Shown here piece after piece: positions 7,100 to 15,340 of a DNA stretch of 64,000 nucleotides; position 1 is the first letter of the stretch, and each line of letters opens with the position of its first letter. Source of the stretch: Ornithomonoglobus_A sp034090805. GTDB taxonomy: Bacteria; Bacillota; Clostridia; UBA1381. The position numbers and the translations under genes were made by a program. The stretch lies in contig JAXDRV010000138.1 in the NCBI GenBank assembly GCA_034090805.1, positions 1 through 64,000 of the forward strand, written 5' to 3'. A model generated the notes under the pieces. It was given only the letters and a program-made list of their open reading frames with translations, ran no database searches and was not told the origin of the DNA.

Positions 7100-8293
7100 A
7101 TGATTACAAAAAGGCTCATTTCACTAATCTACGAAACGGCGTCCATTCAGCGCTGGAACGACCATATACGTCCGTGGACGGGCTTTACGGAGCTTGACAA
7201 ACAGGCGCATAAGATGTTTTACGCTTATGTTCTCGCAAAATGCGAGGGCGAAGGAGTCGATATGCTCAAGCTTATCGAGGGCGGGATATTTGAATTTTTC
7301 CACCGATCGATACTGACGGACATAAAGCCTCCGATATACCATAAGCTTGTCAATGAAAAGGGAAAACAGATTGATAAATGGGTTATGGAGGAGCTGCGAG
7401 ATGAGCTTGAGCCGATAGGCGGCGGCTTTTTTGAAAAAATGCAGCGGTATTACAGCGATCCCGAATATTCGGAGCTTGAGAAAAAAATCCTCAAGGCGGC
7501 GCATTATCATGCCAGCAACTGGGAATTTAAGATTATATATCCGATGAACACGGAAACCTTCGGCATTGAGCAGGTAAAGCGTGAGATGGCGCAGGGGCTT
7601 GCCGAGTGCGATACGTTCAGCGGCTTCAGATATTTTGCGGGCAGCGAATATCTCCGGGAGTTCCTGTCGCTTATCGGAAAGCTGAGGTATCAGCAGCGGT
7701 GGGCGAAGGCGGTAAGAATGCCGCAGACGTTTGTAATGGGGCATATGCTTGTTGTTGCGATACTTTCGTATTTCACGACTTTGGAGCTTAAAGCTCCGCC
7801 GTGCAAGGCAAGACTTGTGAATAATTTCATGTCGGGGCTGTTCCACGATTTGCCGGAGGTCATGACAAGGGATATTGTTTCCCCGGTAAAAGCGTCTGTC
7901 AAGGGGCTTGACAGCATTATTCACGAAATAGAGGAAGAGCAGATGAAGGCGGTTATATATCCGCTTTTGCCTCCGCAGTGGCATGAGGAGGTAGACTACT
8001 ATACAAGAGATGAATTTTCTTCAAAGATAAAAATTAATAATGAGGTAAAAACAGTAACCTCCGAGGAGATAAACGAGCTGTATAACGATGATTATTTCAA
8101 TCCGCTTGACGGCAGGATAATACGAGGCTGCGATCATCTTTCGGCATACATTGAGGCGTATCTGTCACTGTCATACGGAATAAAATCCGAGCAGATGGTT
8201 TCGGGACACAAGCATCTGACGGAGCAGTATCGTGATAAGGTGATAGGCGGAGTTGATTTCGGAGAGCTGTTCGGATATTTTAAATTGGATTGA
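7100..8293 (+). CDS. HD-domain phosphohydrolase, YfbR-like
   Basis: This 397-residue soluble protein belongs to the HD superfamily. The metal-binding set is visible as H215 (FVMGHM), H249-D250 in GLFHDLPE and a later Asp near 338 (GCDHLSAY). HDLPEVMTRDI resembles the HD_3 family that includes 5'-deoxynucleotidase YfbR. The N-terminal 190 residues contain H/D-rich stretches but no clear second active site. Substrate is unknown; nucleotide hydrolysis is the family inference. recX follows almost directly, so the two are likely cotranscribed. Confidence 0.75.
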   Translation: MITKRLISLIYETASIQRWNDHIRPWTGFTELDKQAHKMFYAYVLAKCEGEGVDMLKLIEGGIFEFFHRSILTDIKPPIYHKLVNEKGKQIDKWVMEELRDELEPIGGGFFEKMQRYYSDPEYSELEKKILKAAHYHASNWEFKIIYPMNTETFGIEQVKREMAQGLAECDTFSGFRYFAGSEYLREFLSLIGKLRYQQRWAKAVRMPQTFVMGHMLVVAILSYFTTLELKAPPCKARLVNNFMSGLFHDLPEVMTRDIVSPVKASVKGLDSIIHEIEEEQMKAVIYPLLPPQWHEEVDYYTRDEFSSKIKINNEVKTVTSEEINELYNDDYFNPLDGRIIRGCDHLSAYIEAYLSLSYGIKSEQMVSGHKHLTEQYRDKVIGGVDFGELFGYFKLD

Positions 8294-8294
8294 T

Positions 8295-8753
8295 ATGAAA
8301 AAAAACGAACCGTTGACATATGAACAAGCAAAGGATAAAGCACTGCGGCTGCTGACGTTTCGGGCACATTCGGAAAAGGAGCTTGCGGGCAAGCTACGGC
8401 GTGCGGGAGCAGAGGACGAGGATATTGAGGGTATACTCGATTTCTGCCGTGAATACAAGCTTGTGAACGATGCCGATTTTGCAAAGCGCAAGGCGGCGGA
8501 TTTAAAGAATTTAAAAAAGTACGGCAAACGCCGCATAAAAAGCGAGCTTTATGCGCTTGGGATCGATTCCGAAACGGCAGAGGAGGTACTTCTTGAGCTT
8601 GAGGACGATACGGAGGAGCTGGCAAGGCTTGTTGAGCGAAAGCTTGGCGGTGATTTTGAGCGTAAAAGCGTAGAGAGGTGCATAAGGTATTTTATGTACC
8701 GAGGCTATGATTTGTATGATATAAAGGACTGCATAGAGCAGTGTATGAACTAA
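8295..8753 (+). CDS. recX: Regulatory protein RecX
   Basis: RecX binds RecA filaments and limits or modulates recombination. The 152-residue product is all-helical with the three-repeat RecX pattern, including FRAHSEKEL near 22 and YGKRRIKSEL near 83. The start at 8295 overlaps nothing and lies one base after the upstream TGA; the frame is open to 8253, but those codons are inside the HD gene. There is no strong ribosome site, consistent with translational coupling. recA is not in the window. Confidence 0.88.
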   Translation: MKKNEPLTYEQAKDKALRLLTFRAHSEKELAGKLRRAGAEDEDIEGILDFCREYKLVNDADFAKRKAADLKNLKKYGKRRIKSELYALGIDSETAEEVLLELEDDTEELARLVERKLGGDFERKSVERCIRYFMYRGYDLYDIKDCIEQCMN

Positions 8754-8771
8754 TATCTGAAAGGAGAATTT

Positions 8772-10100
8772 ATGGGATTTAGTGTGGGTATGCTGTCCCT
8801 TGGCTGCGCAAAAAATCAGACCGACGCAGAGATAATGCTCGGACTGCTTGCGGCGAACGGACACACGCTTGTCGATAACCCGGACGATGCCGAGGTGCTT
8901 ATCGTCAACACCTGTGCATTTATCGATTCGGCAAAAGCTGAGTCAATAGACGCGATACTCGATATGGCACGATACAAAACAGAGGGCAGATGCCGTCTGC
9001 TGATCGTGACCGGCTGTCTTGCGCAGCGGTATAAGGACGAGGTGCTTATCGAGATGCCGGAGGTTGATTATGTGTTGGGTACCGGTGATTTTGACGAGAT
9101 ATGCGAATGTATAAATAAAGCGGCAGAGGGAGTGCGTGAAGCAAAATGCACGAATGCGGACAGAACGCCGGACGATCATCTGCCGAGAATACTTTCAACG
9201 CCGCCGTATACGGCATATTTGAAAATTGCCGACGGCTGCGACAATAACTGCACATATTGTGCGATACCGAAAATCAGAGGTCATTTCCGCAGCCGTTCGC
9301 CGGAAAATATCATTGAGGAGGCAAAGGCTCTTGCCGAAAAAGGCGTAAAGGAGCTGATACTGATTGCTCAGGATACAACGAGGTACGGCAGCGACATAGG
9401 CTCTTCGCTTGCCAAGCTGCTTGAGGAGCTTGTTAAAATAGATAAAATCCAATGGATACGTGCGCATTATTTCTATCCCGAGGCGGTGACCGAGGAGCTG
9501 ATAGACACAATGGCAAAGCACGAAAAAATCTGCAATTACATAGATATGCCCGTTCAGCATGGCAATGACGAGATTTTAAGGCGCATGGCAAGGCGCACAA
9601 ACAAGCGTGAGATGCTTGATAAAATAAACATGATACGCAGCAAAATGCCTGATGCTGTTATCAGAACATCAATAATAGCGGGATTCCCCGGTGAGAGCGA
9701 GGAGCAGTTCGGCGAGCTGTGCGAATTTGTCAAGGAGGTTCGATTTGACCGAATGGGAGTATTTGCATATTCCCGTGAGGAGGGAACGGCTGCTGCGGAT
9801 TTTGACGGGCAGCTTACCGATGAGGTCAAGCAGGAGCGGCTTGATAAGCTGATGACGCTTCAGCAGGGAATATCGCTTGAGCTTAACAGGGCAAAAATAG
9901 GAAGTGTAACAGAGGTCATAGTCGAGGGCTATGACGAGGAAAGCTATTTATTCTACGGCAGGAGCAGAGGCGACAGCATAGACGTTGACGGAAGAGTATA
10001 TTTCGGAACGGAGGACGAGGTTGCCGAGGGAGATATAATAAAAGTGGAAATTCTCGATGCCGATGAATATGATTTGAGCGGAAGGAAGGTGAATCTATGA
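8772..10100 (+). CDS. rimO: Ribosomal protein S12 methylthiotransferase RimO
   Basis: A radical-SAM enzyme that adds a methylthio group to a conserved aspartate of ribosomal protein S12. The N-terminal UPF0004 domain carries its Fe-S cysteines at C12 (LGCAKNQ), C48 (NTCAF) and C82 (TGCLAQ). The radical-SAM cluster is C156-C160-C163 (CDNNCTYC), and a TRAM domain lies at about 375-442. The opening SLGCAKN and the 442-residue length favour RimO over the related MiaB. It overlaps pgsA by ATGA, an arrangement common in Firmicutes. Confidence 0.94.
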   Translation: MGFSVGMLSLGCAKNQTDAEIMLGLLAANGHTLVDNPDDAEVLIVNTCAFIDSAKAESIDAILDMARYKTEGRCRLLIVTGCLAQRYKDEVLIEMPEVDYVLGTGDFDEICECINKAAEGVREAKCTNADRTPDDHLPRILSTPPYTAYLKIADGCDNNCTYCAIPKIRGHFRSRSPENIIEEAKALAEKGVKELILIAQDTTRYGSDIGSSLAKLLEELVKIDKIQWIRAHYFYPEAVTEELIDTMAKHEKICNYIDMPVQHGNDEILRRMARRTNKREMLDKINMIRSKMPDAVIRTSIIAGFPGESEEQFGELCEFVKEVRFDRMGVFAYSREEGTAAADFDGQLTDEVKQERLDKLMTLQQGISLELNRAKIGSVTEVIVEGYDEESYLFYGRSRGDSIDVDGRVYFGTEDEVAEGDIIKVEILDADEYDLSGRKVNL

Positions 10101-10645
10101 ATACGGCGAATAAGCTTACAATTTTCAGAGTGATACTTGTGCCGGTGTTTATGGTGTTTTTACTTAAAGAGGGCTTTGCGTGGCAGATGGCGGCACTGGG
10201 AGTGTTTGTGCTTGCGTCGCTTACGGATATGTTTGACGGTCAGATAGCAAGAAAGAGAAATCAGATAACGACCTTCGGCAAATTCATGGATCCTCTTGCC
10301 GATAAGGTGCTGACAACGGCGGCGTTTGTTATTTTTATGCAAAGAGGAGTAATCAATTCCTGGGCTCTGATGCTTATACTCACACGTGAATTTATGGTTG
10401 CCGGGATACGGCTGTGCGCAGTCGGCGAGGGCAAGGTGATAGCGGCGTCATTTTGGGGAAAGTTCAAGACAGTGTCGCAGATGGCGGCGATTATCGCATC
10501 GATTCTGATACTCAATCTTCCGATAATCCCGGAGCCTACGGGAATGCTCATATCGGCGGTGCTTATATGGATTTCGATATTCTTCACCGTAATTTCGGGA
10601 ATAGAATACCTTGCCCAAAACAGGCATTTGCTGAAATTAAAATAA
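10097..10645 (+). CDS. pgsA: Phosphatidylglycerophosphate synthase PgsA
   Basis: This integral membrane enzyme transfers glycerol-3-phosphate to CDP-diacylglycerol, the first step to phosphatidylglycerol. The 182-residue product has the CDP-alcohol phosphotransferase signature, with D44, D47-G48, A51-R52, G61, D65 and D69 in DMFDGQIAR...GKFMDPLADK, and about five membrane helices. It starts inside rimO (4-base overlap), so it is translationally coupled. Length is normal. Confidence 0.95.
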   Translation: MNTANKLTIFRVILVPVFMVFLLKEGFAWQMAALGVFVLASLTDMFDGQIARKRNQITTFGKFMDPLADKVLTTAAFVIFMQRGVINSWALMLILTREFMVAGIRLCAVGEGKVIAASFWGKFKTVSQMAAIIASILILNLPIIPEPTGMLISAVLIWISIFFTVISGIEYLAQNRHLLKLK

Positions 10646-10650
10646 CAGTA

Positions 10651-10890
10651 TAGGTAATTGTAAAATATCAGTTTGGGATTTGAGAGTATTTTTGAGTTTA
10701 TTCGTACTCAAGCATCCCTATCGGTAACTCGTCCGAACAAACTCAAAAACACTCACAAATCCTATGATTTTGAAAGAATTTGTGATGTTTATGATTGAGT
10801 TTCGGCGAGTTCCCGAACGCAGTGAGGGATGACGAAATTCAAGCAGAAACATCTCAAATTCAGTGGGAATCTGAGTTTTGCAATCGCTTA
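10651..10890 (+). repeat. Family-2 inverted-repeat element, copy B
   Basis: It fills the pgsA-hisIE gap. The ends TAGGTAATTGTAAAAT (10651-10666) and GTTTTGCAATCGCTTA (10875-10890) are imperfect inverted repeats. Hairpin A spans about 10676-10763 and pairs GGATTTGAGAGTATTTTTG with its 3' arm. Hairpin B spans about 10773-10863 and pairs AATTTGTGATGTTTATG with its 3' arm. The order A-B is the reverse of copies A and C, so this copy is inverted relative to them. Confidence 0.8.
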
Positions 10891-10919
10891 AAATAATAGT
10901 ATAAAAGGAGAAAACGGCT

Positions 10920-11537
10920 GTGAAATTTGATGAAAAAGGTTTAATACCGGCAGTAGTACAAAATAAAGAAACAAAAGAGGTTTTGATGGTTGCCTACATG
11001 AATGAGGAAACCTTCAACAAAACCGCAGAAACAAAAAAAGCGACCTTCTGGTCAAGAAGCAGACAGGAAATATGGGTAAAGGGCGACACCTCCGGCAACT
11101 ATATGTTTGTTGATGAAATACGTCTTGACTGTGACGAGGACTGTGTTCTTCTGCTTGTGACTCCGGCGGGACCGGCGTGCCATACAGGCAATCGCAGCTG
11201 CTTTTTCAGAAAGCTTGAAAACGGCGAGCTTGTTGAGGATACAGAGCCGACAGCACCCTCGGACATAGTTCTGCGTGAGCAAGCGGTAATAATCGACAGG
11301 AAAAACAATCCCGAAGCCGGCAGCTACACAAACTACCTTTTTGACAAAGGCGAGGACAAAATCCTCAAAAAGGTAGGCGAAGAGGCGGCAGAGGTAGTAA
11401 TAGCGGGCAAGAACCGCAGCAAGGACGAGATAAAGTACGAGGTAGCGGATTTGATGTATCACCTCACCGTAATGCTTGTGGACAACGGCATGACATGGGC
11501 GGATATATACGAAGAAATGGAAGATCGCAGAAAATAA
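10920..11537 (+). CDS. hisIE: Bifunctional HisI-HisE
   Basis: This is a fusion of phosphoribosyl-AMP cyclohydrolase (residues 1-~105) and phosphoribosyl-ATP pyrophosphohydrolase (~115-205), steps 2 and 3 of histidine synthesis. The HisI half shows the metal/zinc ligands in LDCDEDC and CHTGNRSCF. The HisE half shows the helical GEEAAEVVIA and EVADLMYH motifs. The start is GTG after AAAGGAG. No other his genes are near, so it stands alone between two mobile-looking repeats. Its TAA stop is the first triplet of a family-1 repeat. Confidence 0.95.
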   Translation: MKFDEKGLIPAVVQNKETKEVLMVAYMNEETFNKTAETKKATFWSRSRQEIWVKGDTSGNYMFVDEIRLDCDEDCVLLLVTPAGPACHTGNRSCFFRKLENGELVEDTEPTAPSDIVLREQAVIIDRKNNPEAGSYTNYLFDKGEDKILKKVGEEAAEVVIAGKNRSKDEIKYEVADLMYHLTVMLVDNGMTWADIYEEMEDRRK

Positions 11538-11641
11538 TGCGGAAAATAAGCGGCGCATCTCACCGCACTCAGCAACTTGAAGTATACATATACGTCGGCG
11601 TTGCCGAGTGCGGCAATCTGCTTGCTTCTTTTCCGCATTAT
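11535..11641 (+). repeat. Family-1 structured repeat, short form, copy 2
   Basis: The outer arms are TAATGCGGAAAATAAGC (11535-11551) and GCTTCTTTTCCGCATTA (11624-11640), perfect but for one T/C mismatch. The inner hairpin pairs CCGCACTCAGCAAC (11563-11576) with GTTGCCGAGTGCGG (11600-11613) around TTGAAGTATACATATACGTC. It lacks the three small hairpins of the long form. It begins on the hisIE stop codon. Confidence 0.85.
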
Positions 11642-11815
11642 ATGGATAAGGAAAAATAAGCGGTGCATCTTACCACACTCAGCAATTTGAAGTATACATA
11701 TACGTCGGCGTTGCCGAGTGCGGCAATCTGCACTCACCGAAAAGAAGTTCGGACGCACGGAGTGCGGCTTTTGCGTAGCAAAAGTGATGACAGGCTTCTT
11801 TTCCGCATTATATGG
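11642..11815 (+). repeat. Family-1 structured repeat, long form, copy 3
   Basis: A tandem neighbour of copy 2 in the same orientation. It has the same inner hairpin with CAATTTGAAGTATAC and GTTGCCGAGTGCGG, then the long-form block with three small hairpins and the right end TTCCGCATTATATGG. The left arm (AAGGAAAAATAAGC) has drifted, so the outermost base pairs are lost. Confidence 0.8.
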
Positions 11816-11841
11816 TTAAGGAAAAATAAGCGGCGCATCCT
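11816..11841 (+). repeat. Family-1 repeat, 5' fragment
   Basis: TTAAGGAAAAATAAGCGGCG and CATCC repeat the left end of the family directly after copy 3, and the similarity stops there. Three starts in about 300 bases suggest repeated insertion or tandem duplication. The 11538-11868 gap holds nothing else apart from an AGAGAGG ribosome site before the recombinase gene. Confidence 0.65.
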
Positions 11842-11868
11842 GCAATTATTCAGAGAGGTATAAACCGA

Positions 11869-12927
11869 ATGAACAAGCACGTACACCTACAGCAATTTCT
11901 GGCGCAGCTGCCGGACTTTGTATATGATTACATAGAAATGGCCTACACCGGCGAAAGCATCAACACTCAGCTGGGGTACAGCATTGACATTAAAATATTT
12001 CTTGAATATCTCAAGCGTTTCAAATTCCCGGAGATTGAAAAAATCGAGGATTTTGAACCGTCGCATATGGAAAAGGTGACGATACGGGACTTGAATACCT
12101 TCAGCGCATATCTGCGTGAATACGAAACCGAGAGCGTCAGTCCGACGGGACGTGTGATAAAACGTATTCGCCGCAACAGCGCATTCGGGATAAACCGCAA
12201 GCTGTCGGGAATACGAGGGTTGTTTTCGTATCTGTACAAAAATGACCTTATATCCCAAAACGTAACCGATAAGCTTGATTTTAAAAAGCTGCATCAGAAA
12301 ATGAAAAAGCCTCTCACCACTCAGGAAACAATGAATCTGATAGACGTTATCTATGAGGGCGAAAAATACTACGATGGGCGGGAGCTGACGGAATACTTAA
12401 GGCGCAAGCAGCGTGATATTGCGCTGTTTACGGCATATCTCGGCACCGGCTGCCGTGTGAGTGAGCTGATAAATCTCAATGTAGATGACGTTGACTTTGA
12501 CACCTCCTCGTTTATTGTTACGAGAAAGGGCGGCGAGCAGCAGGAGATTTTTATGCCCGTTCAGGTGGAAAACGAGTTGTATGCGTATATCTGCGAGCGT
12601 GAAAAGCTTAAGGATCTAAAGGAGCCGCAGGCACTTTTTATAAATCGTCAGGGCAAACGCATGACCGTTGCGGGAGTTGAAAAAATACTCAAAAAATACT
12701 GCGCAACAGTCGGCATAACTCACCCCGATAAAACACGTCCTCATGCGCTTAGGCGCACGTTTGCGTGCAATCTGCTTGCGGACGGAGTGGATATAAAAAT
12801 GGTTGCGGAGCTGATGGGGCACAAAAATATAGACGTAACTCACAGGTATTATGCTCAGTATGCGGCAAAGCGGCGCAGGGAAATTATGCGTAATTTTGAA
12901 ATTGTGGACGAAAAAAGAACAGAATAA
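11869..12927 (+). CDS. Tyrosine recombinase, XerS-like
   Basis: A site-specific recombinase of the phage-integrase family. Active-site residues are all visible: R196 (GCRVSE), K220, H292-R295 (HALRR), H318 (GHKN) and the nucleophile Tyr at 327/328. The N-terminal SAM-like core-binding domain is at about 15-145. At 352 residues it is longer than XerC/XerD (about 300). Its long N-terminal region and the insert between core and catalytic domains recall XerS, which resolves chromosome dimers alone in some Firmicutes. No dif site was recognised nearby. The housekeeping context argues against a prophage integrase. Confidence 0.8.
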   Translation: MNKHVHLQQFLAQLPDFVYDYIEMAYTGESINTQLGYSIDIKIFLEYLKRFKFPEIEKIEDFEPSHMEKVTIRDLNTFSAYLREYETESVSPTGRVIKRIRRNSAFGINRKLSGIRGLFSYLYKNDLISQNVTDKLDFKKLHQKMKKPLTTQETMNLIDVIYEGEKYYDGRELTEYLRRKQRDIALFTAYLGTGCRVSELINLNVDDVDFDTSSFIVTRKGGEQQEIFMPVQVENELYAYICEREKLKDLKEPQALFINRQGKRMTVAGVEKILKKYCATVGITHPDKTRPHALRRTFACNLLADGVDIKMVAELMGHKNIDVTHRYYAQYAAKRRREIMRNFEIVDEKRTE

Positions 12928-12930
12928 TAC

Positions 12931-12979
12931 GGGGCTGTCGTGCGGGGATTATCTCGGTGCGGCGGCTCCGTTTTGCTGT
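12931..12979 (+). terminator. Terminator of the recombinase gene
   Basis: GGGGCTGTCGTGCGGGGA (12931-12948) pairs with the sequence ending in GCGGCTCC (12969). It uses many G-U pairs and a 3-base loop, and is followed by GTTTTGCTGTTTT. All mismatches with the perfect complement are transitions, as expected for an RNA stem. Confidence 0.6.
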
Positions 12980-13083
12980 TTTAACAAAGCTGTCAAGTAT
13001 TTTGAGGATTTGTTAAAAGAAATGTATGCTTTCAACAAATAAATAATTTTTTTTAAAAAAGTATGTTCATTTTCTTAAATTTG

Positions 13084-13092
13084 TGATATAAT
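13084..13092 (+). promoter_or_regulatory. Extended -10 promoter of the yloC cluster
   Basis: TGATATAAT is an extended -10 element about 50 bp upstream of the yloC start. The -35 region (TGTTCA at 13064) is weak. It probably starts the long plus-strand cluster that runs from yloC onward. Confidence 0.5.
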
Positions 13093-13145
13093 AAAAAATA
13101 ATGGACTATTGTAACCAATTTACAGAAAACGGAAGGACGGACACT

Positions 13146-14024
13146 ATGTTAAAAAGTATGACCGGCTATGGCAGACAGGAGAGTCTGACAGGCGGAAAAA
13201 AGATATTGGTGGAGATACGTTCGGTAAATCAGAGGTTCACGGACTACAGCATAAAGGTTCCCCGTAACCTCGGATTTTTGGAGGAGCGTGTGAGGAGCTT
13301 TGCATCGGAGTACATAACACGAGGCAAGGTGGACATATACATAACGGTTGAAAGCTACGATGAGGCGGACAAGGAGATCACCCTTAATTCCGCACTGGCG
13401 AGGAATTACGTTGAGGTTTTAAGGCAGCTGCGTGACGAGCTTGATCTTAACGATGACATTTCCGTTATGAACGTCGCAAGGTTTACGGATATATTCAAGG
13501 CAGAGCGGCGAGAAGAGGACAATGAGGAGCTTTGGGAGCTGGTAAAGGGAGTGACTGCGCAGGCACTTGAGGCTTTTTCGGCGATGCGTGAGCGTGAGGG
13601 CGCACGAATCGAAAAGGATCTTACCGAAAGAATAGAGTACATGAAAACTCTTGCCGAGAAAATAGACGAGCGTTCCCCGGAAACGGTTGCCGAATACAGA
13701 AACAGACTTCTCGACAAAATACATGAGCTTTTAGGCGACAGAGAAATCGACGAGAGCCGCATACTTACGGAGGTGGCGATTTTTGCCGACAAAATTGCGG
13801 TAAACGAGGAAACTGTAAGGCTTGGGAGTCACTTTGAGGAATTTTACAACATAATCGGCAGCGGCGAGCCTGCGGGCAGAAAGCTTGATTTCCTTATCCA
13901 GGAGATAAACCGTGAGGTAAATACAATCGGCTCAAAGGCTCAGGATATTGAAATCGCAAAGCTTGTTGTGGAGCTTAAGGGCGAGATAGAGAAGCTGCGT
14001 GAGCAGGTGCAGAACATAGAGTAA
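13146..14024 (+). CDS. yloC: YicC/YloC family endoribonuclease
   Basis: This 292-residue cytoplasmic protein starts with the family signature MLKSMTGYG and has the C-terminal DUF1732 region (GSHFEEF and GRKLDFLIQEINRE near 237-260). E. coli YicC and B. subtilis YloC are endoribonucleases that act in RNA turnover. The frame opens at 13101, but ATG 13146 has GGAAGGA upstream and gives the conserved N-terminus. It is followed by remA, gmk and rpoZ, the standard Firmicutes order. Confidence 0.9.
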   Translation: MLKSMTGYGRQESLTGGKKILVEIRSVNQRFTDYSIKVPRNLGFLEERVRSFASEYITRGKVDIYITVESYDEADKEITLNSALARNYVEVLRQLRDELDLNDDISVMNVARFTDIFKAERREEDNEELWELVKGVTAQALEAFSAMREREGARIEKDLTERIEYMKTLAEKIDERSPETVAEYRNRLLDKIHELLGDREIDESRILTEVAIFADKIAVNEETVRLGSHFEEFYNIIGSGEPAGRKLDFLIQEINREVNTIGSKAQDIEIAKLVVELKGEIEKLREQVQNIE

Positions 14025-14042
14025 AGGACAGAAAGGATTCGT

Positions 14043-14294
14043 ATGAAACTCATAAACATAGGCTTCGGAAACATGATAGCGGCGGAAAGAGTGGTTGCGG
14101 TGGTAAGTCCGGAATCCGCTCCGATAAAGAGGATAGTAAGGGAGGCGGAGGACGAGGGAAACCTCGTAAATGCCACCTACGGCAGACGAACGAGAGCCGT
14201 TATCGTTACGGACAGCGGGCATATAATTCTTTCGGCGGTTCAGCCGGAAACGATAGCCGCAAGGCTTGACGAGGATATGAAAAACGGAGAGTAA
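14043..14294 (+). CDS. remA: Extracellular matrix regulator RemA (DUF370)
   Basis: An 83-residue DNA-binding protein that in Bacillus activates biofilm matrix and osmoprotection genes. It matches the family from [10 protein letters not shown] through the conserved IVREA and GRRTRAVIV segments to [12 protein letters not shown]. It lies 18 bases after yloC and directly before gmk, its usual position. Its regulon here cannot be inferred. Confidence 0.9.
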   Translation: MKLINIGFGNMIAAERVVAVVSPESAPIKRIVREAEDEGNLVNATYGRRTRAVIVTDSGHIILSAVQPETIAARLDEDMKNGE

Positions 14295-14323
14295 AGATGA
14301 AGGACGGCGAAATGGAGGTTAAT

Positions 14324-14920
14324 ATGGGCAGAGGTATTTTGTTTGTAATGTCGGGTCCGTCCGGGACGGGTAAGGGCACAATTTGCAAGGAGCTGCTGCG
14401 GACGGAGAACATATTCCTGTCGGTATCGGCAACGACTCGAGAAATAAGAGTCGGCGAGGTTGACGGAGTAACGTATAATTATTTGTACCGTGAGGAGTTT
14501 GAGGAACTGATAGAGGCGGGTGAAATGCTTGAATATGCAATTTATAACGGCAACTATTACGGAACTCCCAAGCAGAATGTTGAAAAGATGCTTGACAAAG
14601 GCACGAATGTTCTTCTTGAAATCGAGCCGCAGGGCGCGCTTAACGTGAAGTCGCAGTTCCCGGAGGCGGTGCTGCTGTTTGTTGTTCCGCCGTCAATGGC
14701 GGAGCTTAAACGCAGGCTTGAGGAACGCGGCAGAGAGAACGAGGCTCAGATTGCCGAGCGTATGGCGGCGGCAAAATGGGAGCTTGAGCAGGCACCGAAA
14801 TACAATTATGTGGTTGTAAATGATGATTTCGACGAATGTGTCCGTGAGGTGACTGAGATATTTCACCGTAAAATTGAAGATAGGGAGCGTGTAGAAGCGC
14901 TTCTGAATGAAAAATATTAA
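14324..14920 (+). CDS. gmk: Guanylate kinase
   Basis: This enzyme phosphorylates GMP to GDP with ATP in the cytoplasm. The P-loop GPSGTGKG is at 11-18, followed by the GMP-binding segment SATTREIRVGEVDGVTYNY and the ILLEIEPQGA-type core. The frame opens at 14297, but ATG 14324 is 5 bases after GGAGG and matches the family N-terminus, giving 198 residues. It is part of the remA-gmk-rpoZ-priA run. Confidence 0.95.
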   Translation: MGRGILFVMSGPSGTGKGTICKELLRTENIFLSVSATTREIRVGEVDGVTYNYLYREEFEELIEAGEMLEYAIYNGNYYGTPKQNVEKMLDKGTNVLLEIEPQGALNVKSQFPEAVLLFVVPPSMAELKRRLEERGRENEAQIAERMAAAKWELEQAPKYNYVVVNDDFDECVREVTEIFHRKIEDRERVEALLNEKY

Positions 14921-14952
14921 ATGTTACATAATTTGTCAGGAGGAATGTAAAA

Positions 14953-15327
14953 ATGATGATCAAACCGGGAATAACAGAGCTTTCAAGATATGTTGACAGC
15001 AGATACACGCTTGTTTCCATGGCGGCAAAAAGAGCAAGAATGGTAAGTGAGGAGCAGAACAGCGCCGAGGTGTACGATCCCAAGGCGGATAAGCCTGTGA
15101 CCGTTGCGGTAAACGAGATTGCAAAGGGTAAGGTAGGCTATGTCCGCAGCGAATCGATAAAGCGTGCCGAGGAATGGGAAAAGGAAAAGGCAGAGGCGAT
15201 AAGCACTCTTTCCGAAACGGAAAACAATCCGTTTAATTTCGGTGCAGTTGATGCAGCGATGACAGAGGCTGAGGAAATAAGCGAAATAGCCGACGATACG
15301 GAAGAAACAGAAGCAACCGTGGAATAA
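14953..15327 (+). CDS. rpoZ: RNA polymerase omega subunit
   Basis: Omega helps assemble and stabilise RNA polymerase by clamping beta-prime. The conserved core is in the first 70 residues (YTLVSMAAKRAR near 18-29 and the AVNEIAKGKV segment). The 124-residue product has a C-terminal extension of about 50 residues rich in Glu, Ala and Thr, longer than many omega proteins. The start is ATG-ATG after AGGAGGAATG; either Met may be used. Confidence 0.88.
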   Translation: MMIKPGITELSRYVDSRYTLVSMAAKRARMVSEEQNSAEVYDPKADKPVTVAVNEIAKGKVGYVRSESIKRAEEWEKEKAEAISTLSETENNPFNFGAVDAAMTEAEEISEIADDTEETEATVE

Positions 15328-15340
15328 CTGCGGAGGGTGA

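Noticed and set aside
10878..10905. Possible promoter TTGCAA-16-TATAAA at the right end of family-2 copy B
   Set aside because: Transcription would start after the hisIE ribosome site, leaving the message without one.
12851..13042. 63-codon frame overlapping the end of the recombinase gene
   Set aside because: It overlaps the recombinase in another frame and then runs through its terminator. It has no ribosome site.
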